This document shows positions 22,770 through 33,886 of a stretch of 64,000 nt of DNA, in pieces (within the stretch, counting starts at the first letter, position 1; every line of letters starts with the position of its first letter). The DNA comes from Gigaspora margarita (Eukaryota; Glomeromycota; Glomeromycetes; Diversisporales; Gigasporaceae), in assembly GCA_009809945.1 (NCBI GenBank), contig WTPW01001663.1:18278-82277 (forward strand), in the 5' to 3' direction. Position numbers and translations under genes: made by a program. The notes under the pieces are model-generated. The model made no database searches. It saw only the letters and a program-made list of their open reading frames with translations, and had not been told where the DNA came from.

Positions 22770-22995
22770 CAAACAATGCTATGCATTTACCTAGTATTAT
22801 TTATAAGTTTGTATTATTAATTATCAAAGATATGAATACAAATAAAATAAAATAATTCATTAGTATAAAATAAGGTTTTGCAAACAAAATAATCTCTCAC
22901 AGTTATTATTTTGTTAGCAAAACCCAACGTACTTTCTTTTAAAAAATAATCGTATAATTTTAAAAACAATAATAATAATAAATATAAGACTATAT
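22770..22995. repeat. Second copy of the sequence left of the SINE, then AT-rich DNA
   Basis: CAAACAATGCTATGCATTTA (22770) repeats CAAACAATACTATGCTTTTA (22025) in direct orientation, so the SINE landed between two copies of a short older repeat. Confidence 0.5.
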
Positions 22996-24050
22996 ATATA
23001 CAATTCATCTAATTCTTTCTACCATGATCTGATCTTAAATATATTGATATCCGAACTGTTTTTTTATTTAATCGATTTCGCTTTTCAGTGATCATATTAT
23101 TACTAATACTAAATATTTGTTCGCTGAGAACACTAGTTGCTGGAATTGCAAGACAGTTTCTAGCAAATTTGAAAGATTTGGACAACTAGATTCATTGATT
23201 CGCTACCATTCTAAGATATCTATATCGGGATCAGCAAGTGGTGTAGATATGTATAAATCAAACTCACTCTGACGTTCAGTTCATGCTTTTTTGTAAATCT
23301 GTAATATTATATTTGATATAGAAGATTCAATAATCGAGTTTGCTGAATATTGACTAGGAATAGGAGTATATTGGCTTTTATATTTATTTTTAACACTATA
23401 AAATAATATATATAAATTAATACATTATATCTATTACATATTTTATATTATAAATCACAAACTAACACATCTTTGATTTGAGTAATAAGTTGGGACTGCC
23501 ATTCGAGTTCTTCAAAGTATTGGAATTTAAGATATGGATCTAATGCTATTGCCAAAATATGCTATATTGGTTTTTTGACAATATCCAAGAAGCTTAGCAG
23601 CTACAGCCTGATATCCTTGTATAAACCATCATAATGTATTTTGATTTTGCTGAGTTTCCTCAAGCGTTTTAAGTAACAGTAAAGAGGAACAACTATTGAC
23701 AATTTCAGATACTCAGATAATGACATAATAGTTGTTACTATACTCGGTTAATACATATGTGAATTAGTACTTATTTTTTAAAATAAAAAATATATAGATA
23801 CTGTTTATAAAATAACCTACTAACCATCTTTGAATAGTTTCAAAACTTTAACTAAAAGTTTAATCATTTTCCATTTATCCTCACTAAGAATATACTATCG
23901 CAACTTTGTCTTAGCTAAAGCAACTATATTTAATACCGTTTGTAGCACTATAGCACAACTACACATCTCAAAGGTGGAGTTCCATTGTGTGCTAACGTCA
24001 AGAATTGGCTTCAATTGACTTATACCTAAAGTTGACATGTTAACTTTAGC
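22996..24050 (-). pseudogene. Decayed hAT transposase, second copy, minus strand
   Basis: Read on the minus strand, blocks match the relic at 411-2993 in the same order. LKPILDVSTQWNSTF lies near 24010, then a stretch ending LVKVLKLFKDG near 23830. ALDPYLKFQYFEELEW lies near 23510. The dimerisation domain (FARNCLAIPATSV ... TEKRNRL ... YLRS) lies near 23168-23020. Frameshifts and stops occur between and inside blocks. The two relics differ at many residues, so they are separate old insertions of related elements. Confidence 0.75.
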
Positions 24051-24144
24051 CTCTTACGACATTTTTGCAATCCTCTAACATTTCTAATTAATGAGCACAA
24101 CTAAATAAAAATATAAAATTAAAAATAATAAAATAATTAAAATA

Positions 24145-24179
<35 letters not shown>
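24145..24179. repeat. (AAT)n microsatellite
   Basis: About eleven uninterrupted AAT units. Confidence 0.9.
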
Positions 24180-24180
<1 letters not shown>

Positions 24181-24690
24181 TCTAACTCTTTCTAACTTAT
24201 CATCCACAACATCTAACATGCTTTGAAGAATTTTTCTTTTTTATTGAAAAGACTAATTATTTTTTTGGTATCTTCTACTCTATATTCTAAACATCCACAC
24301 TCTGCATAAAGTAGTGCTATCTTTTTTTTCGCTTCTTCTAGGTTATCTCCTGATAAACTTCCATTTCACTTTCATTTAAAGTTATTTTTGTGACTCTAAT
24401 TCTGTTGTCTGCTTTCTTTTTAGTACTTGAGCCATCATAGTTATCTATATTTCTCTTTTTATTTAGTAGAAAATGATCAACTTTCATGGCATCTCCTACA
24501 CTTAAGGTTTTTACATCTTCTAATTTTTCTTCTAGCAGAATTTCTATTCAACTATAAGAAGTTCCTTATATGAGTTTTTTTGTTGTATCCATTTATACAA
24601 ATCGATTGAGCATCTAATAATTGCTATAAAGTTTGGATCACTTATTCCAATATATTTAGCTATATGTCTATTCATTTTTAAGATTAAAAT
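24180..24690 (-). pseudogene. Unidentified coding remnant, coiled-coil-like
   Basis: A minus-strand open segment near 24675-24545 begins MNRHIAKYIGISDPNFIAII. It continues after a small frame change near 24545 as a Glu/Lys-rich stretch (LLEEKLEDVKTLSVGDAMKV, then LNKKRN) to about 24350. After that, stops are frequent. I do not recognise the family. It lies upstream, in reading direction, of the hAT relic, but its frame does not clearly join it. Confidence 0.35.
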
Positions 24691-24752
24691 TTTTTGCTTA
24701 TTATGTACTCATTCTACTTTTTTCTGTGATTTGGTGTACAGATTCTTTATAT

Positions 24753-25232
24753 TGTAATATAGTAATATTTTTGGCTTTTATATCATGATGGACACATGTC
24801 CATGATGCACTATAGTAACCACGTGACAACCATCGAACCCTTCACTTTATGATTATTATTTTTTTTATTTTATTTTATTTTTTTTTAGTATAGTTATTTT
24901 ATTATTTATTTATTTTTATATATTTATTTATTTGTTTGGTTTCATATTGCTACTTTGTAAAACTGTTTACTTCATCATGATGCATATTATTGTTATGCAT
25001 TATTTATTATGCATAAGATCATTATGCATGAGATCGTTATGTTAGTGTATCGAATCTTTTGTAAATAGTTTCAAGATAGTGTAGAATTATAAGTATAAAA
25101 AGGATATCTTTTGTACTAAGAGAACATCATGATCCACAGTGATATCTTAAGATCTATCTAATAAAAATCTTTTTGTCTTGAATTTTTTCTAACAAAGATC
25201 TGATCTATCCACCAATCAAAATTTTACTTACA
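24753..25232 (+). mobile_element. 5' LTR of a retrotransposon, 480 bp
   Basis: Begins TGTAATATAGTAATATTTTT and ends ACTTACA, following the TG...CA rule. It has a TATA-like region and AATAAAA near 25162. It aligns over its full length, in the same orientation, with 33401-33886. Two bases downstream is a sequence starting TGG that looks like a primer binding site. The coding body is missing, so only the 5' end of the element remains here. Confidence 0.75.
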
Positions 25233-25234
25233 TT

Positions 25235-25251
25235 TGGTGATAACGACAGGA
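25235..25251 (+). other. Putative primer binding site of the LTR element
   Basis: TGGTGATA and following bases start with TGG, complementary to the CCA end of a tRNA, 2 bases after the LTR end. The tRNA was not identified. Confidence 0.5.
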
Positions 25252-26256
25252 CTACCAGGTCGTCTACTTGAAGAAATTCGATTCTAAGATGGCGACGCTC
25301 TACAAAATTGAATACTCAATCCATAGTTCCTTTATTGAACTATGTCCCAATTTATGACCCCATGTATCTTCTCAAATTCACATCCACATAATTGTTAAAG
25401 TAATGTTTTGTTCAAATATATGTTGGCAATGTTCTTAGAATTAAAGAAAAATGTTAATACCTAAGCTCAAAAGCAGAAGTAAACCCCAAAGTTATACTTA
25501 TCTTAAGAAAATTCAGCATTTTTTTTGTCTTCATGTATAGTTCTTTATGTGTGTTTAACCCATACCTAATTTATTCTACTCTTGTCCACAAAATACTGTT
25601 CTGAATAAAAAAAAAATTAAACAAGAAAATTGAAATTAGTGCCGCTATATATATATAAAAAAAAATAAAAATAAAAGAAATATAATTAAAATAACACATA
25701 GTGATCATCACCATGGTTATGTGATACACATGCGCGTATGTACATTACATGATCATCTATCTAAAACTATGTTAACCTATGGTATATCTTTTTTTGCTTT
25801 TGTTTTTTTTTTTACTTCTACAGTATTTAAATTACTAATACTACACACAGATTTGCTTTCTTGCTTATTTTACCAACAGCTATGTTTTTTTTGTTACTAT
25901 ATTAATGTTTTTTTTGTAGTTTAGAGACACAACATGCATTCTTAGCTTTTTTTTTTTTATCTTTAGCTCTACATCTGCTATTTGTATTGTTAATAGACAT
26001 TACTACGAATTGCTTGCTTGTTTCATCACCGTGTCTTTTCATTACTGCCTTTCGTCACTATGTGTCTTTACATTTAGTCAGGACCCCAGGCATCTTTCAT
26101 ATAGGTCATAACTGATCTGCATGAATTTAGACATTTTTGCTACTTCTAAAATCAAGTAAATTTGCTAAAAGTTGGATTATTATATATAAACTTTATAGTA
26201 ATTTGCTAAAAACTAAATTATAACATCTAGTATCGAGTAAATAAATATAGTATAAA
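25252..26256. other. Retroelement remnant then T-rich spacer
   Basis: A frame from the ATG at about 25290 (MATLYKIEYSIHSS) ends after 22 codons and may be what is left of gag. Farther right the plus strand is T-rich (TTTTGCTTTTG words). It looks like the complement of the A/C-rich repeats at 4653 and 11280. Confidence 0.4.
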
Positions 26257-28290
26257 TTTTTTTATTTGAATTCATAGAATTAAAATAAAAAATTTTTTGT
26301 CAAATTTGGTCAAAAACTCATAGAGATATCTTTGATGAAAGTTCCTGTAAACAATTTTAACGTAGCTTTTTTGTAATATATTTTTTTGCTTTTTCAAAAT
26401 AACCCACTGTTCGGTGATAATTTACAAAAAATTTTACTATGCTAACTAAAAAAAAAATTTATAAAAAGACTTGTAGCGCATATTATGGACTAATAAAATC
26501 TTAAATTTTATAAAAAAGTATTAAAAACTTGTGAAGATATTAACGTTTTTGTAAATTCAGACACATACGTTTTTGCATGTTTTTCTCTAAACTTAAATGC
26601 TTTCTAAAGTACTTTCTCAAAATGAAATCTCCAAGACATGACTAAGTAAGTTAATAGAATAGGTATTTTAAAGTCTTCAGTTAAAATTTCATCAAAAACG
26701 GATCAATATTGATGAAGTTATAATGATTTTTAATTTGCTTCCAGATTTGAGATTTTTTAAAATTTACAATTTTAATAAAAACAAAAAAATTACATCACTG
26801 GCTAGATTTTACAAGTTCAAATGAAACAAGTTACTGCGCACTAAGTAAACTTTTAAAGCATATTATTAACTAATAGAATCTCAAATTTTATAAAAAAATA
26901 TTGAAAACTCGTAGAGATATTAAGGTTTTTGTAAATTCAGACGCATATGTTTTTGCAAACAATTTTGGTACGTGATATACGTTTTTAGAAATAGAAAAAA
27001 TCTTTTATCAAAGATTTCTCTACGAGTTCTTGACCAAATTCGATAAAATTTTTTTTATTTTAATTCTACAAATATATAGAATTCAAATAAAAAATTTTTT
27101 ATTGAATTTGGTCAAGAACTCGTAGAGAAAACTTTGATGAAAAATTTTTTCTATTTTTAAAAACATATATCACATGCCAAAATTGTTTGCAAAAACGTAT
27201 ACGTCCAAATTTACAAAAACCTTAATATCTTCACGAATTTTCAACATTTTTCATAAAATTTGAGATTCTATTAGTCAATAATATGCTCTAAAAGTTTACT
27301 TAGTGCGCAGTAACTTGTTTAATTTGAACTTGTGAAAATCTAGCTTGTGATGTAATTTTTTTGTTTTTATCAAATTTGTAAATTTTAGAAAATTTCGAAT
27401 CTGGAAGCAAATTGAAAAATCATTATAACTTCATAAATATTAATTCGTTTTTGATAAAATTTTAAATGAAGACTTTAAAATGCCTATTCTATCAACTTAC
27501 TTAGTCACTTTTGGAGGTTTCATTTTGAGAAAGTGCTTCTGAAAGTATTTGAAGTTTAGACGAAAACTTGTGAAAACGTATGCGTCCAAATTACAAAAAC
27601 GTTAATATCTTCACGAGTTTTCAATACTTTTTCATAAAATTTGAGATTCTATTAGTCTATGATATGGGGGCATCCATAAATAATGTTATGCTTGGGGTCC
27701 CCAAAATATAACGATTTTCCAATATTTAGGAGGGGTCCTCCTTAATATAACATAATTTTTTATAAAAATTTGTCTAAAACTTGATCCAGTGGTCCAAATT
27801 GGATAATTTTGGTACTATTCGAATCGTCTCGAGGAGAGGATTCGAATGGTACCAATTTCATTTGATTTGGATTACTGGATCACGTTTTATTAACAAAATA
27901 CTATTGGTTATTATGTTTTCTTATAAAATTACTATAAAATCAATAGTATTTCGTTAATAAAACGTAATCCAGTGATCCAAATAAAATGATTTTGGTACCA
28001 TTGGATTCGTCTCATAGAAATGAATCGAATGGTACCAAAATTATTAGATTGGATAACTGGGTCATAATATATTCAAGTTTTTGTAAAATTTTATATATAA
28101 ATATATGGATTTTTAAATTTTTTTTATATAGTAAAAGGGGGGTCAAGAGCTACTATGTAGGGGTACATAACATTATTTATGGAAGCCCTCTATGCGCTAC
28201 AAGTTTTGTTATAAAATGTTTTTTAGTTAGCATAGTAAAATTTCTTGTAAATCATCACCGAATAGTAGGTTATTTTGAAAAGTTAAAAAT
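26257..28290. repeat. 2-kb palindrome with arms of about 0.65 kb
   Basis: The arms (about 26388-27046 and 27101-28285, the latter split by the MITE at 27666-28190) are inverted copies. Examples are GACTTGTAGCGCATAT at 26467 against ATGCGCTACAAGTTTT near 28192, and CATCAAAAACGGATCAATAT near 26690 against its complement near 27440. The centre is the AT-rich motif AATTCTACA ... TATAGAATT (27047-27100). A diverged second copy of the central motif lies at 26257-26298. There is no coding capacity. RNA from it would fold into a long hairpin. Confidence 0.85.
27666..28190. mobile_element. PIF-like fold-back MITE, 525 bp, inserted in the palindrome
   Basis: The 25-base termini (GGGGGCATCCATAAATAATG and the inverse GAGGGCTTCCATAAATAATG) match at 23 positions. 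TAT is duplicated at 27663-27665 and 28191-28193. The other arm of the host palindrome supplies the empty-site sequence (GCGCATAT near 26478), confirming insertion. The interior is again palindromic and carries GATCCAGTGGTCCAAATTGG, TTTTGGTAC and TCGTCTC words related to the GAGACG module of the 9606-10505 element. Confidence 0.85.
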
Positions 28291-29156
28291 TATTATATAA
28301 ATTACTAACTAATTCACTTAATGATAACCCATAGAATTGTATTACATAATTATTTGTTTATTAATATACAATCATGATCAATGATCGTAATACATATGCA
28401 GGGTAAGTACCAAGTTGCTATTAATACTAAATCCCAATTATATGCTACAACTATTTTTCAATTATAATTGATTATCACTTTGCTCTGTAAACCATTAATA
28501 ACTTGTTATATCCAGATTGATTATCATCAAAATGTGGTTAAATTGCTAAAAATAAAATATGACATGTATAAAATCTTAGTAATTCGCCAAAATATTCAAT
28601 TATGGAGCCGTCTAAAACCATGTACCCACGTGATATTTTTGTGTAAATCAACCAACCGGAATCATGAAATTTTGTTTACACAGATCAGCCCGAAGAAGAC
28701 AAAAAATAAAAACAATGCAAGAAACATAAAAACAGCAGTCCAAACCTGTCTTGGACCACTAATAAAAAATGACAGGAAGGCAATTTTACCTATATGTTTG
28801 TTCTAATCCTAACCTAGCTCTAATGCTAAACAGGCTCTAATCCTAATTTTAACAAAAAGTTCAAGAAATCACGTAGGTACTAGAGCTACAGACATTAGAA
28901 TATTAATGAACATATACTATGATGTTTGATGTAACGTTTGTGACATGATGTTTAATATAATTATATATAATTTTATATGACGTGAAGAGTGACATACTAC
29001 CTTGAACCTTCTAAATATCTGCAGCTTTAGTAGGTACATGGCTTTAGCCATCCCCAATTATGACCCTTTTTAAAATTAACTTCAATTTGCTAAAATTAAA
29101 ATTTGGATCTTAGATCAAAATTAAATCAATTTGCTAAAAAAAAAAATATAACATAT
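28291..29156. other. AT-rich spacer with a telomere-like patch
   Basis: CTAATCCTAACCTAGCTCTAA and similar words at 28804-28850 form a degenerate CCTAA patch. An open frame on the plus strand (28468-28806) has no recognisable domain. Confidence 0.4.
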
Positions 29157-29403
29157 GGGGGTGAGTCAATAGAAAAGAAACAAATTTTTTCTAAGTAAAA
29201 GTTTTCTTGACTTTAAGCTTAAATATCTTAACAACTATCTTAATAAATTTAATAATTTTTTTTTATTTTAATTTTATATAATTTCAAGATTAAAATAAAA
29301 AATTTTTTAGCAAATTTGATTAAATAGTTGTCAAGATATTTTAATTTAAAAATCAAAAAAATTTTACTAAAAATGATTTGTCCCTTTTCTATTGACCCAC
29401 CCC
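29157..29403. mobile_element. PIF-like fold-back MITE, about 247 bp
   Basis: The ends read GGGGGTGAGTCAATAGAAAA and, inverted, GGGGTGGGTCAATAGAAAAG. TAT flanks both sides (29154-29156 and 29404-29406). The centre is the shared AT-rich palindrome (TTATTTTAATTTTATAT ... ATTAAAATAAAAAATT). Confidence 0.75.
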
Positions 29404-29659
29404 TATATATCAGAGATGTTCGGGGTTCTATTTAGTCACTATATTAGTGCTTTAGTGACACATCATGCATTCTTACAGCATTTTTCAACCTCTTGCTGTC
29501 ACAAGTCTTTCTCTGCTGAATTTTTTCTTAGTGCTTTCTTAATCGTTGTGTTTATTTATTGTATATCTAGCGACGCACTTATAAAGGGATAGAAGGTAAG
29601 TTGGTATCATGATTTCTTATTATTTCTTGTTATTAAAATGTTTAATGCTTCTATGGTTG

Positions 29660-30017
29660 TTTGGGTTTAGGTGTAAATTCGTTAGAATCTTTTAATAGCT
29701 CTTTTATAGATTCAGAAACTACAAATGGCATGGACATAGAGTTAGTAACTTCAGAAACAAGTGAAATAACAGAATTAGAAAAACCAACAAACAGAACCTT
29801 CAAATCTCAGTAAAGCAGAACTTCATACTTGACATGGGATTTAGCTAAGGCAAGTTTAAATAACTATACCAAAGCTACCAGATTTTCTTTATATCAAAAA
29901 AGAGTGCAAACTAATGATGACGGCAAGGTTAGACGATGTAGGATTGAGTGCACACACTCCAGAAAAAATATTAGTAATCAGGTAGTCATCAACGTAATAG
30001 TTCTAATTATATTGTGA
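29660..30017 (+). pseudogene. MULE transposase fragment: FAR1-type DNA-binding domain
   Basis: A weakly acidic lead (NSLESFNSSFIDSETTNG) is followed by a stop near 29813. It continues as TWDLAKASLNNYTKATRFSL ... RRCRIECTHSRK, which matches the FAR1/WRKY-like N-terminal zinc-binding fold of Mutator-like transposases (W...A...Y....F ... C.HS). The second half of the finger and the whole transposase core are absent. It ends about 130 bases before the pogo-type element. Confidence 0.6.
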
Positions 30018-30152
30018 ATGTTTTGAAAATGTATAGCAAGTTATCAAAATCATGATTGTTAATTATGATTTTGATAGCTTAGTAACACTTCATTTATTTA
30101 TTAGGTAATAGAATAAAATCAAATATTTGATGTTAGATAAGTATTAAACATA

Positions 30153-31369
30153 CAGTCTAACCTCTATATAGCTATCCTCTATATAGTCACAAATTCAATA
30201 TAATTACTTTTGTAAATTTACCAATATTTTTACTATCATTTTCACCTCTATATAAGCACATTTGTATTATAATCACTATCACAATTTTTTATTTACCACC
30301 TATATAAAACTATCCCTACATAATCACATCATTATTATAAATATTTTGGATTAATTATTTTATTATTATAAATATTTTTATGCTATTTTATTATTTTTTA
30401 ACAAATAAAAATTTTTAAATTTTGTTTTTTTTCAAATAATTGATTATAATTGCTACATATTAAAGTTAAAATTGTACTAACCAAATCAATAATAATGCTC
30501 TAAGTAATATTGTTCAGGAGACAAAATTACATATATATTAAAATTTTGAAATAATTTAAATAACATTTTATTATTACACTTTTACAAGTTACACTTAGGC
30601 GAAAAAAACTAAAAAAAATTAAAAATTTTTGAATTTAACTTTAAATTATAAAAGTGTATTAATAAAATTTNATCCAAATTATTTCAAAATTTTAAGATAT
30701 ATGTAATTTTGTATCCTGAATAACTTTACTTAGATCATTTCATTTGATTTATTTAATATAATTTTGACTTTTATATGTAGCTACGATATACAATTATTTT
30801 AAAAAAGAATTTTTTAATTTTTTTTTTAAATAATCGTATATCGTAGCTACATATAAAAGTCAAAATTATATTAAGTAAATCGATAATAGTTATCTAAGTA
30901 AAGTTATTCGGAATACAAAATTAATATATTTTGAAATTTTAAAATCATTTGAATAAAATTTTATTAATGCATTTTTATAATTTCAGATAAGTTCAAAAAT
31001 TTTTAATTTTTTAATTTTTTTTCGTCAAGGCGTAACTTGTAAAAGTATAATAATAAAATATTATTCAAATTATCTCAAAATTTCAATATATATGTAATTT
31101 TGTCTTCTGAACAATGTTATTTAGAGCATTATTATCGATTTACTTAGTATAATTTTAACTTTAATATGTAGCAATTATAATCGATTATTTAAAAAAAAAC
31201 AAAATTTAAAAATTTTTATTTATTAAAACTTCTATATAATCACAATTTTTTTTTTATATATAATTTTATTATGATTGTGATTATATAAAATTCTCTCTAT
31301 ATTAGTCACATCTTTATATAATCACCACTTTTTGTATTCCGAAGGTGTGACTATATGGAGATTAGACTA
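30153..31369. mobile_element. pogo/Tigger-type fold-back MITE, about 1.2 kb
   Basis: The left end CAGTCTAACCTCTATATAG and the inverted right end TAGTCTAATCTCCATATAG resemble pogo termini (CAGT.AAACCTC). TA flanks both sides (30151-30152 and 31370-31371). The interior is one long inverted repeat. The arms meet near 30815, where TATATGTAGCTACGATATAC is mirrored at 30840-30860. There is no transposase. Confidence 0.8.
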
Positions 31370-31371
31370 TA

Positions 31372-33400
31372 CATTCATATTCATAATTTTGTTTTTCTAG
31401 TGAATATGAACCCTAATTGTTTAAAATACTAACAGTACTACTTTAATATTTAATTGGATAAAGTAATTCTTTATTAATTATGAAGCTTGGTATATATTTA
31501 AGCTAAAAGAAAAGTTTCAATATAATAATGTATATTTTTATGTTGGCAAATGTTGCCATTAAAAAAAGTTACCAAAAACTAGGATTTTTAGATATGCACT
31601 CCGTGAGACTGCTGCCTAGCTACAAGCAAAGTAAGCAGCATATGGCAACTATGTAATGATAGGGTTATATTGAACAATTCATTAAATAGTCCAGTATATA
31701 AGTACATTTTGATATATCGTTTATTGATTCAATGTAATTAGTAAATGCTTTGGGAAAAAATTCATGTAAATAAATAATAAATTATTTAAATTAAATTCAT
31801 ACGTATGTACATGCTATTACTATAACAATTTTTTTATATATTATTTGTGTATAAATATAGTAATATATAAATATTTATTTGGTCATGTGATATAGTGATC
31901 ATCACTATGGGTTATAGTTAGATTTATTCTAATAAAAAATAGAGTAAATGGGGAAAAAAACCAAGCAGCTCAAAACTTATCTTTTCAGAAGAGGAATTAA
32001 ATTGAAGATAAAGACAGAAAAGTTTTATATTCTAAAAGATCCCACAATATCAAGTCTCAAGAAATTTTGATAGAAGACCTAAAAAAAGAAGAAACATTAA
32101 TAAAGACTATAAAAAAAAAATACTCAACAAAAAAACTTATACTTAGCTTTAGAGAAGCCCTAACATTCTACATTTCAGCAGAGTCTTTCAAGTCCATAAA
32201 CGGCTAACAAAAATCCAAACTACTTTTGTTGCCCTATCGATTCTTTATATACCATTTCAAAAGTGAATAAATGATTTAAAAAAACAAAAACAAAAACAAA
32301 CAGAAGTTACTTATCGGACAAGCCCAAGAATCTTAGTCCAATGTAGTTGGAAGGGTCCTCACCTAAGTACCAGACTAGAGAACCTTGTGGTTTTAAATTG
32401 TTTATAAAAAAAAAATAAAATAAACTTTCACAAACCAAATCCAAAATGTCAACAATTTTAAAAAAAATTCTTATCTTACGAAGATCTGGAAAAGTAAACC
32501 GCAAGAAGGATCGGTAAATAGATGAAAAAGGTAGAACAAAAAAAATAATATTCACCAGATTTGAAAAAGACGAAAAAACCTAAGCCAAAAAAAGAACGAA
32601 GCTAATATAAAAAAAAAAAGTGAAAGAATCGAGTTAGTGGATCATCAATCAACCTCAACCAACAATAATCTAATGATCACGTAGGTGACGTTAAAGTCAA
32701 GATGAAAAGAGAAGAAATACGACCTTATAGTCCCACAAAATGTATTCGAAAGTTGACCCAGTTTTTGTAAAGCCTCGAAAGAATTTAATGACATGAAGCC
32801 AAATGAAAGAGTCTCTAAAAAAAAAAAAAAAACTTATCTTTTACACTCTAAACTCGGATGAGAAGTTGATAATGATAATTAAGGATGTGACAAAGATCAA
32901 AGAATGGTCATGACTATTGTGTACAAGTGTGGTGCACATGACATATTAAGCTCTGTGAAGAAACGTAACTCTATTTTATCTAGTTTTTTGGATAATTGTT
33001 TCAGTAGTCAAGACATAAAAAAAGTAAAAAATTAGTTGAATAGAAGATAATATTTAGTTAAAATCAGATTAATTTTAAGGGTTTGCTTTTGAAAGTATAT
33101 TAGATAAAGTATACTTATGGCTGGCAATGCACAGATGCGCTAATAGTTAGGCAGTGATTGCAGCATGAGATACTACGTTTAGAAATTTGTTGTAGAGTTA
33201 AAATTTTAATAAGAGATTTTATTTTATATAAGTATATTTTTTTTAGTATTGTATTTTTTTTACAAAGTCTTAATTTTGACTCATAGAAGTTCACCTTTAG
33301 AGAAAGGGTAATGTTATATTTAAATATATTTGTTATTTTAAGTGTAGTTTTTTTTAGATTAATTTGCTTGGAGAACCTCGCATTTTAAAGGAAAAGGAAG
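31372..33400. other. AT-rich spacer, unassigned
   Basis: A minus-strand open segment (32555-32307) with IYRSFLRFTFPDLRK and LVWYLGEDPSNYIGLRFLGL looks slightly protein-like but has no recognisable relatives. ATAGTGATCATCAC near 31893 also occurs near 25700. Otherwise nothing was seen. Confidence 0.35.
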
Positions 33401-33886
33401 TATAATATAGTAATATTTTTGGCTTTTGTATCATAATGATCATATGTTCACAATGCACTATGCCAATCATGTGATGACCATTGAACTTTTTGCTTTACGA
33501 TCATTATTTTTTTTATTTTATTTTATTTTATTTTCTTTTAGTATAATTATTTTATTATTTATTTATTTTTATATATTAATTTATTTGTTTGGTTTCGTAT
33601 CACTATCCTGTAAAACTATTTACTTCATCGTGATGCATATCGTCATTATACATCATCTATTATGTATAAGATTGTTATACATGAGTTCATTATGTTAGTG
33701 TATTGAATCTCTTGTAAATAGTTTTAAGATAGTGTAGAATTATAAGTATAAAAAGAATATTTTTTGTACTAAGAGAATATCATGATCCACAGTAATGTTT
33801 TAAAATCTATCTAATAAAAGCCTCTTTGTCTTGAATTTCTTCTAACAAAGACCTAATCTATCTACCAATTGAACATTTCGATTACA
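33401..33886 (+). mobile_element. Solo LTR, 486 bp
   Basis: A full-length diverged copy of the LTR at 24753-25232, in the same orientation (TAATATAGTAATATTTTTGG at the start, GATTACA at the end). No primer binding site follows and no 5-bp target duplication is visible (GGAAG against ATATC). It is probably an old solo LTR, not the partner of the first. Confidence 0.7.

Noticed and set aside
33426-33698. 90-residue plus-strand frame
   Set aside because: It lies wholly inside the solo LTR and is absent in the other LTR copy.
24753-33886. One complete 9-kb LTR retrotransposon
   Set aside because: No gag-pol coding sequence lies between the LTRs, the LTRs are visibly diverged, and the outer flanks show no shared 5-bp duplication.
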